NCBI GenBank assembly: GCA_035610365.1
Contig: CM069439.1
Span: 1,984,001-2,048,000, forward strand
Direction: 5' to 3'
DNA: 64,000 bases
From: Aquatica leii
Lineage: Eukaryota; Arthropoda; Insecta; Coleoptera; Lampyridae
Part shown: positions 56,549 through 64,000 of the stretch, piece by piece
Numbering within the stretch: the first letter of the stretch is position 1
Layout: each line of letters starts with the position of its first letter
Translations under genes and position numbers: made by a program
The notes under the pieces: generated by a model
Databases searched by the model: none
Told to the model about the DNA's origin: nothing
The model's input: the letters and a program-made list of their open reading frames with translations, nothing else

Positions 56549-56734
56549 TTATTTTAGAAACTTTTGGATGAAAATATTTTTGTCTGAAAACATAACGTCA
56601 TGCCAAAATTCTGGTGGTCTTTTAACATAGCGTCGAGTAAATTTTAACCTCCGTCTGTATGTAGTACAAAATAGGTGCTGTTTCATATAATTTATAAAAG
56701 CCCTGTTTTGTTGAATCGTGGACACTTTCTTCAT
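56549..56734 (-). pseudogene. Tc1 transposase fragment
   Basis: The minus strand has one 61-codon frame. After an unrecognised start it reads RRRLKFTRRYVKRPPEFWHD then VMFSDKNIF, the RLxFAxxYxxxPxEFWxxVxFSDESxF block that contains the first catalytic Asp of Tc1 transposases. The Glu-Ser after the Asp has become Lys-Asn. Upstream (to about 56830) the helix-turn-helix part is too worn to read, and downstream the sequence loses similarity at once. It is an isolated piece about 200 bp to the right of the transposon ending at 56351. Confidence 0.65.
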
Positions 56735-59700
56735 TTTTATTTACAGTTCATTCATTTTGCCACTTTGACTTTAAACGACTTACGGCCGACTTTAAAATTT
56801 GTAATTGACGTGCATTTTATCTAACAATTAACCTACGTGCCAAAAGTTTTACTGCAGGATAACATATATCAATGGTCATAAGAAGCATTGTAAGCACATA
56901 CAGTTGCACAGGTAAATTAATTAAATAATAAGTAATTCAAATAAAACATAAATGTATTTTAGCTTCTTTGCGTTTAATACATACATTTGTTATAAATTGA
57001 TAGATAAAGATATGAAGGAAAATATCGTTTTTGAAGGCGTAATGAATCTATAATGCTCTCTCATTATGAGCCGGTTCTTAAGTATATGTTTACGTATCTC
57101 GTATTCTAGGTATTATGAGTCAATTATAATAAAGTAAAAAATAAAAATATAAAGTTTTCACAAAAATAAAACACTTATTAATATTTTATTCCAAGAATTG
57201 CAATAAAAGTTAAATCATATTGATGATATTAATCATTTTTTAACACTTTCAAATATTTTTTTGCTTTTTCAGCTTAATTTGGAAGTGCGTACTACTTTAG
57301 TTTTTCAAATTACATCTTATTTTTTCTTAATATCCCTAGTCCTTATTTGTTGTTATATATGGTTGTATGTAAACCTAATTGTCTGTAAGAAACAGTTAGA
57401 AGTGAAGGTGTACTTTTTTTTATTAACTACTAGATAACTGAAAAATTATGACCATGAAAACTTATTAGGTTGAAGTATATTTTCTGTTGATTCTAGTGAC
57501 ATTAATTATAAACAATTGTTATTAGAACATTGTGTATATACTCTATATAAAAGTGAGAATGAAAGGAGTTTTTAAATGGTAATTATTGTGCAGATAACGG
57601 AGAATACTTTTATTGTATAAAATGGACTTTGTGCTTTATAACCTTTGTAAAAGATTTGTAGATTTTATTTCTAAACACTGCATTTCAATACTTTAAACGT
57701 AAACGATGATTACTGAAATGTTATTGTTTTATTGTAAGGTCTTTAATTATTTAAATAGTTGCACTTGTATTTTCTATTTTTCTTATATACGGAACTTTAA
57801 TTTAAAAAAATTATATTACTGTATAACAAAACTCGGTAATTCAAATTCGGTTTTTAAAATAAATGAAAAAATTGAACTTTGCTAATGCATATATATTTGC
57901 AGTGTTAGTTTTAATATAAGCAAGAAAAACAATAAATAACTACTTAGCGAGAACAATAATAGACACATCGGCAAGTATAAAACCATAATACAACACGTCG
58001 AATAAATACAAACTTAAAGGCGATGTACTAAAACAGTGTAAATTAGAATCGGGAAATCCTCCTGGCTCATTTTTTTTTCATATGAGTGTACTACTTTTTA
58101 ATAAAAAATTAGAATTATTTTAGTACTTATTTAATACTACTTAACTACAAAAATGCTCTTATGTCATAAAAATATTACCAAAACAAAATGTTAATGTGGT
58201 TCTAAGTATACTTCAATTTTATATTGGTAAATATTTTACATTCTTATTTAATAATACAAACATATTAGGATACAAAACATGTAGTCATTCTAGACTAATC
58301 CCGCGATCGATCTAATATAATCTCGAAATTGGAAGATTTAAAAAAAATGGGTTGAGATTGTGACCTATAATTCCGGTTCACTACTAACCGACACAAAAAT
58401 ATAAAAATTTCTAATTCCATTGTTTGATTAAAAAAAAAAATAAATTAAAATTATTCAATAAAGAGAACGTTCACAATAATCATGTTTATTTTTTAATGTA
58501 ATACTTCATAAGTAGTAATAAACGATCATTAGTATAGTATGTCAGATGACGTATGCTATCTGAATTATTTTAACATTATTTCAATTAACTTTAATTTACC
58601 AAAAAATATAATTATACTGTAAAATTACAAATTGCATCAGTTATGAATGTTACATAAGCAACTAACGTTGTAAAAAATGCGCTGTAATAAGACAAACCGA
58701 AGAAAAATAGCCAATTTAAAAGATTTATTAACCTCGAGAATGACAAAAATTGTGACTTTCTGCTTGGTTTAATATGAACTTACTTTTGAAAACAATCTGC
58801 GACCAATCAAAAATCGAGGTTCTTGCATTATATTAAATTTTAGCGATCACTGTAGTATTGTTTATGAGTTTTGAATCGCTACGATAAGATTTCGCTTTGG
58901 AGAAAGCAATTTAGTGGAAAAAAAAAATACTTGTAACCTCAATTTCAAATACGACAGCAAATATAGAAAAAAGCGGAAATGATAAAAGCTGAGTCAGTCT
59001 ACCTATGTTGAATAAAACTGTTTTCAAAGTACAAAGACTTTTTAAATAAAACTATGTTAGTTACCTTACAACGTGGTAAATCGATTTCGTTATCACCGTA
59101 AGAAAATTGTAAGTGCGCGCGCTGCACACCTAATTTTTCTTAACACGCGATAGTGATTTTTTTAATCAAAAAAAGTTCGAAAATGAGTTTCTATCGTTTA
59201 ATGCAAAGCAGTGCCAACTTCAACGCTTATTCTCTACGTACCCGTTTCTTAAGGTGTTAGTCTAAATTTAATGCGTCGCTTATAAACCGGCAATTAAGTT
59301 TAATTTATATCTGTCTTTTTAATTAATATATAAGAACTACTTTAAATGTAATTATTGAAGTTTAGTACAAATAGTAATTAAATAACTAAATTTCACAATA
59401 ACAGACGAACGACTTCAACTATTATTGATTTTCGTTTCTTAATTATTATCCAAGTTTGTGCTGAGGAATTATTTATGTTTTATTACTTATATTAAAAGTT
59501 TGTCATCATGTAAAATCAATACATTTTTTATACACAATAAAAAAACTTAGTTTGGCAAAATAACATTTTAAACAAAATAATAGTTTTTGAGTAACACATT
59601 TTTTTAGTTATTTAGGTATATACACTTAAAAAGTTACGTTATGAAAAAAGTACCTATAGGTTCACAGAACTATTTATTTTTTGTCATGTCTTATTAACTC

Positions 59701-62468
59701 TGTAAAAACTTAGATACCATAAAATACATTTTGTTAATATTAAATGGCGAAAAAGATGCGTAAAATGTGCTTTATCTTAACATGATAGCGAAACGTCACG
59801 CATCTACACAATTTCTATTTTATTTTTATTAAAGTTTAATAACGAAAAAGTCATACTTTTATATAAAATAACTTTTGACACGATTACAAGAAATTTATGA
59901 CAGCCATTTGCTTTATTTCTTTAGATGCAATATCTAACAAGTACAACGTCTGTCATCCACATTTATTATCAGGGGCAAGGTTAGATTATTTAGAGTAGAC
60001 ACAAAAAAAGGTTACGAATACGCAAATCGATACAAAACAACTTAAGGACCTTATAAAAGTTCACTTCTAACTTTATTGAAAGTGTTATTGCAATATTTTT
60101 TCCTAATCGTATTCACGAATCTTGGTACGCATATACATACATAGCAATAATTACTAAATAATAAAACTTTATTTGATTACAAACAATTGTATCTCAAAAA
60201 TTAACAGTATATGTAAACGACACAATTTTCCAAAAGAGTAGTGTCCTAAAAAGCCAAAAGAAACTTTTTATACGAGGCTTTAATCGATATATTTTTCCAT
60301 AAAAAAAGAAACAGATCTTGTAAGCGTTTCTTAAATAACTTATTTATACGATCAGGTACAGTTTGTTCTTTTATTTGCTATAATTTATCGTAGTTTTTTG
60401 TTATTTTTTTAGTTCAAGTGATAAATATAGAGTTATTGTAGTTCCGAAATAACCTTTATTTATTATGACCAATAAAAAACTGGGTCATTTTTTTGCTGCA
60501 TTTTTTTCGTGTTTAAATTTTAATTTATTTTATTACATTCTTTTATGATTAATAAAAATTAATGTTTTGTAATAACATAATTTTTTATGTTGTTCACTAT
60601 ATTTAGTCAGTATTTAAAATGCATTTTAAGAAACTCAAAGATTGGTAACTTTTTGGTTTTTATTATTTCTTCTATAATGTAATAAGATATAGGCTAAGTA
60701 AAATTAATAAAAACGTAAACAGAAGGCATACTCTATTATAATACATGTCTGCCTTTTAAATTTAGAGTAATACAAATGTAAATGCAATCCCTGAAGGCAC
60801 ATCAAAGTTGATTACGGTGTGAATAGTTTATACATTTAACCCTATACAAGTTACGTTTAGAAATTCTGCAAGTATACTTATTTACACAAAGTTGCACATT
60901 TTTGTTTTAAGAAATGCGCATTTGCTAATAAAGTAATGTATGACAGACTTTTATATGGCAATTTCTTGAAAGTATAAGCAACCATAAAAAAAGTTTTATA
61001 CCATTTGATAAATCAAAGCGAAAAACTGCATTTTTGTAATTAACCAAAATCATTAAGTAGTATTCATTCATGTTTGACTTAATTTACACTTTTATTTTAG
61101 TTTTAGTTTAGTTTCTTTTATGGTTTATAAATTTTCAACTAAACCAAATAACGTTTATGAATTAAAAAAAATATTTTTATTAGTAACCACAAACCAAGGT
61201 TTCGAGTTTTTAAATTTATAAACAAATTTCATTTTCTGTGATTCTATACAAATGGAAAATGGAAGATGTATATTTGCTTTATTGGTAGTTTTATTCTTTA
61301 AATAAAAAAATATTATTTTTGACTAACAAAACATGTATTACAAATATATTAAAATGCTATAAACATTAATTAGAAACGTGAAATTTTTTACTTTTTACTA
61401 ATTCGTATTTGTAAACTTATTTAATACATACAATGCATTTTAAATTAATTTTTAAATTATGTGTTTTGTAAACTTAATAAAACTAAAATGTTTGATGGAA
61501 ATATATTTTAATCAAAAACCTGTAAGAAATTTATGTAGAATGTAAATTTTTGAACGCTACAAATTCTATGTGGATATTAAATCACGTTAAAAATAAAATC
61601 AATATTATTATTAAACTTCAATTAAGTTTTTTTAAAAATTAATTTGAAATAAATTAATAAAAAATCTGATTATCTTACGTACAAATTAGTTTGTTTATTT
61701 TTAGCTTCATTTACAAATTTTCATTTTATCAAGCATTGAACAATTTTATTTACGTTTTATGAATGCTAAATTAATCTTTACGTTATGGTATAATTAGACG
61801 TTTTACACAATAATTAAAAAATCATATTTTTAAAATTGTGTTTCTATATTTTGCATCGTTTTAACAAACGTGTACTTTAGCTTACATTTAGCTTTAACTC
61901 GGCTATTGTTGGCTGTATACAAATTTTGCTAAAGACCTTTTTGGTTTCTAATAGTGCAACAAAGTATCAATAATATTTTTGATTGTCGTTGCCGAGATGT
62001 ATTATAATACTGGTTTTCAAACTTTTTCAATCTAAATTGTGACTGTTTAGGTGTTGCTTATCAATACTGCGACACTCTAGTATATAGTGTTGGAAATATT
62101 TAGAAGAAAGTAGGTTTTTTATTTTGCACATTTTTTTGTAAACATCGACTAGCACAATTTACCAATGCCTGATTATGCTTATTACCAACTACACTCGACA
62201 AATATATTGCTCAAATCGTTGTTTATCTTCTGATTTAATTTTTTTTGGAAACGCATGTAGTGTCAAGACTTCAGAAACGTTTTTGCTGTTATCCCAAAAA
62301 TATAGTTTGTTTTTATTTCTTATTCAATATTATCACAGCTTGAGAATACGTAAAGAGCTGTAACTTTTATACAATGAAGAAATTTTTTTAGAAATTCTTG
62401 TATTAAAAACTTGTTTACTCTAACTCCTGAGTTTCTTATAACATTAAAAAGACATATTTTCTCTTCTT
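56735..62468. other. AT-rich stretch, no gene recognised
   Basis: No domain, RNA gene or repeat was recognised on either strand in these 5.7 kb. Confidence 0.55.
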
Positions 62469-62822
62469 TATATTGGTCCGTTATCTTCTCAATTTCAAAA
62501 TCTATTTAAACATAATATTAACACTTCTTTTTTATCTAAATTTAATTTAAAATCATTGCTTGTTAATAGTAAAGATAAAGTTGATATTTTGAATAAATCT
62601 GGTGTTTACAAATTAAATGGTAGTAGCTGCAATTCTTTTTATATCAGGTAAACCGGTCGTAAATTTTGAACCAGAATAATTCAACACTTGTCTTACATTA
62701 AAAACAATAATGTTAGTATTAATTCATTTAATAAATCTTCTTTTGCCAATTATATATTACAATATAACCACCATTTTATGAAGTCGTTAAATTGTATTAA
62801 TTATTTTCTGTTTCTTAAATAG
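62469..62822 (+). pseudogene. Penelope-like element, end of RT and GIY-YIG nuclease
   Basis: A single plus-strand frame with only two internal stops reads YIGPLSSQFQNLFKHNINTS, LKSLLVNSKDKVDILNKSGV, YKLNGSSCNSFYIR, a stop, TGRKF, a stop and TRIIQHLSYIKNNNV. The middle matches GVYKIxCxxCxxFYIGQTxRxFxTRxxEH, the GIY-YIG nuclease of Penelope-like elements; the Gly-Gln of the second half became Arg-stop. The part before it matches the linker after the reverse transcriptase. A segment like NKSSFANYILQYNHHF follows, equivalent to KSxxAxHLLxxNHxF. It is better preserved than the fragments at 20470-20730 and 25212-25352 and is a different copy. Confidence 0.72.
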
Positions 62823-63011
62823 CATTTTGTATTTTTTTTAAATAATTTTTATTATTTTTGTTACTAATTTTATTTATTATTATTTTATTAATTTATCTAC
62901 AAAAGTTAAAGAGTTCTTAAAGTTTAACATTTTAAAATTATTTTTTTTATACAAAGTATTCCACATCAGGACAACAAAAAGCTTTTTAAGATAGAAAATA
63001 GATATAGTTAT

Positions 63012-63417
63012 ACGTTTTTGAAATCCTCTTGAAGTCTACTTTACAATGATCCACGATCACCGGACTTGTTCAAAATTAACTTTTTTATAGGGTTCATTAA
63101 ACATGTAATTTGTCAAACAGTACTCAGTACAGGGGAAGATATGAAAAATAAAATTACACAAATTTTTAAAAATATTTAACTCAACGCACTGAAAAATGTT
63201 AGTGCTTCTTGTAAAGATCGATTACAGAGATGTCGAATTCTAAAGAAGAAGAAGTTATGCATCTTTGATTTGATTTTGTTTCTCAAAAGCATGTCATTTT
63301 CTAAAGTTATAAATTTAGAAGAAAATTGCGTATAATTTTGTAAAGACTAACTTAAAGTGCCTATAACCTTATATCATTCTAAAGTAGACTGCAAGAGAAT
63401 TTCAAAAACAAATTAAT
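63012..63417. repeat. Inverted repeat pair, MITE-like
   Basis: GTTTTTGAAATCCTCTTGAA and the following GTCTACTTTA at about 63017-63047 are repeated in inverted form at about 63378-63411 with few mismatches. The 330 bp between them have no recognised coding content, apart from a weak CKDRLQRCR-like reading near 63210 that resembles transposase C-termini. Confidence 0.45.
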
Positions 63418-64000
63418 ATATAAAATATAAAAATAAGTTTTTTGTTGTTTTGATATTAAGGAATACCCTGTATAGTAGAAAATAACTTTTAAATGTAAAA
63501 CTTTAAGGATTCTACAACTTTTTTAAGTATCTTTTTTTGTATTTTGCATAATCAGAAAGATACTTTACTTTACTATACTATTGCCCTACTCTGTATTTAA
63601 AATCGGCGAAAAAAATTAAATAACACTAAACAAGTATATTCGCTCTTATTTAAACTTGTGGAAAAAAATTCAAAACCAGTATAAAAACCATAAAATTTAA
63701 TCTTAAACTATTTAAAAAAAACTTCTGAGTTAATCATATATATATTTACGTGAGCTTTAATTTGTAAAAGACATTTAAAAAACATACTAGAAATTGGAAT
63801 CTGTGAAAGGTTTCATCCAAAACAACGTCTCTCAATTACGTTCTAACCACATGGGCTTGATAGGTAATTGTAGAATACCTGAAATATATTTTTGTTCAAT
63901 GCCTTTGAGAATAAATTTATACGCGTTTTAAAAAAATATATAAAAGAAAACAATTTTATTAAAAGCATTATTTCTGCAATAAAAAACTAAAAAAGATAAA
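63418..64000. other. AT-rich end of window, possible transposon end at 63463
   Basis: GAATACCCTGTATAG at about 63463-63477, or CTATACAGGGTATTC on the other strand, looks like the terminal sequence of some insect mariner-like elements. No partner was found in the window. Confidence 0.3.

Overview
The window looks like a gene-poor, AT-rich piece of an insect genome. A large-genome insect such as a beetle is my guess; nothing here fixes the order. I recognise no host protein-coding gene, rRNA, tRNA or CRISPR array. Almost everything interpretable is transposable-element DNA: one young, intact LTR retrotransposon and many decayed copies of other families. This could be intergenic DNA or the inside of a very large intron.

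Left part (1-19 kb): A dead mariner-like (DUF4817/DDE type) transposase on the minus strand covers 1770-4502. It is interrupted twice: by a 1,730-bp DNA transposon I cannot assign to a superfamily (2166-3895; imperfect 12-bp terminal inverted repeats, many GGATATC-type subterminal motifs, a possible small spliced ORF), and by a 105-bp insertion that contains a perfect 72-bp palindrome and is flanked by a 12-bp direct repeat. A second DUF4817-type pseudogene lies at 9170-10094. A CpG-rich island (12785-13190) stands out and could be a promoter or first exon. Next come a Tc1 deletion derivative with both ends visible (15702-16252), a mariner pseudogene (17228-17885, plus) nearly touching a Tc1 pseudogene (17990-18808, minus), and a MITE-like element.

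Middle (20-42 kb): Penelope-like GIY-YIG fragments, pieces of an RTE-like non-LTR element, an I/R1-type RNase H fragment, a 3.7-kb decayed jockey/CR1-type non-LTR element with both ORFs (30113-33849), a pogo/jerky-type transposase pseudogene, and a DUF7869-type TE protein whose coding frame is restored by removing a 75-nt intron.

42-49 kb: A piggyBac transposase pseudogene is split by a complete BEL/Pao retrotransposon (42959-48959, minus strand). The retrotransposon has 199-bp LTRs differing at one base, a 5-bp target duplication (ACTTT), a primer binding site resembling tRNA-Tyr, a leader with about five 31-bp tandem repeats, and one uninterrupted 1,743-residue Gag-Pol ORF. It is the only clearly intact gene in the window and may still be mobile.

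Right part (49-64 kb): mostly featureless AT-rich sequence, with a 1.6-kb DNA transposon carrying a tnp2-type transposase fragment, a Tc1 fragment, another Penelope-like GIY-YIG fragment, and an inverted-repeat structure near the end. All family assignments come from reading translations by eye. No database search was run.
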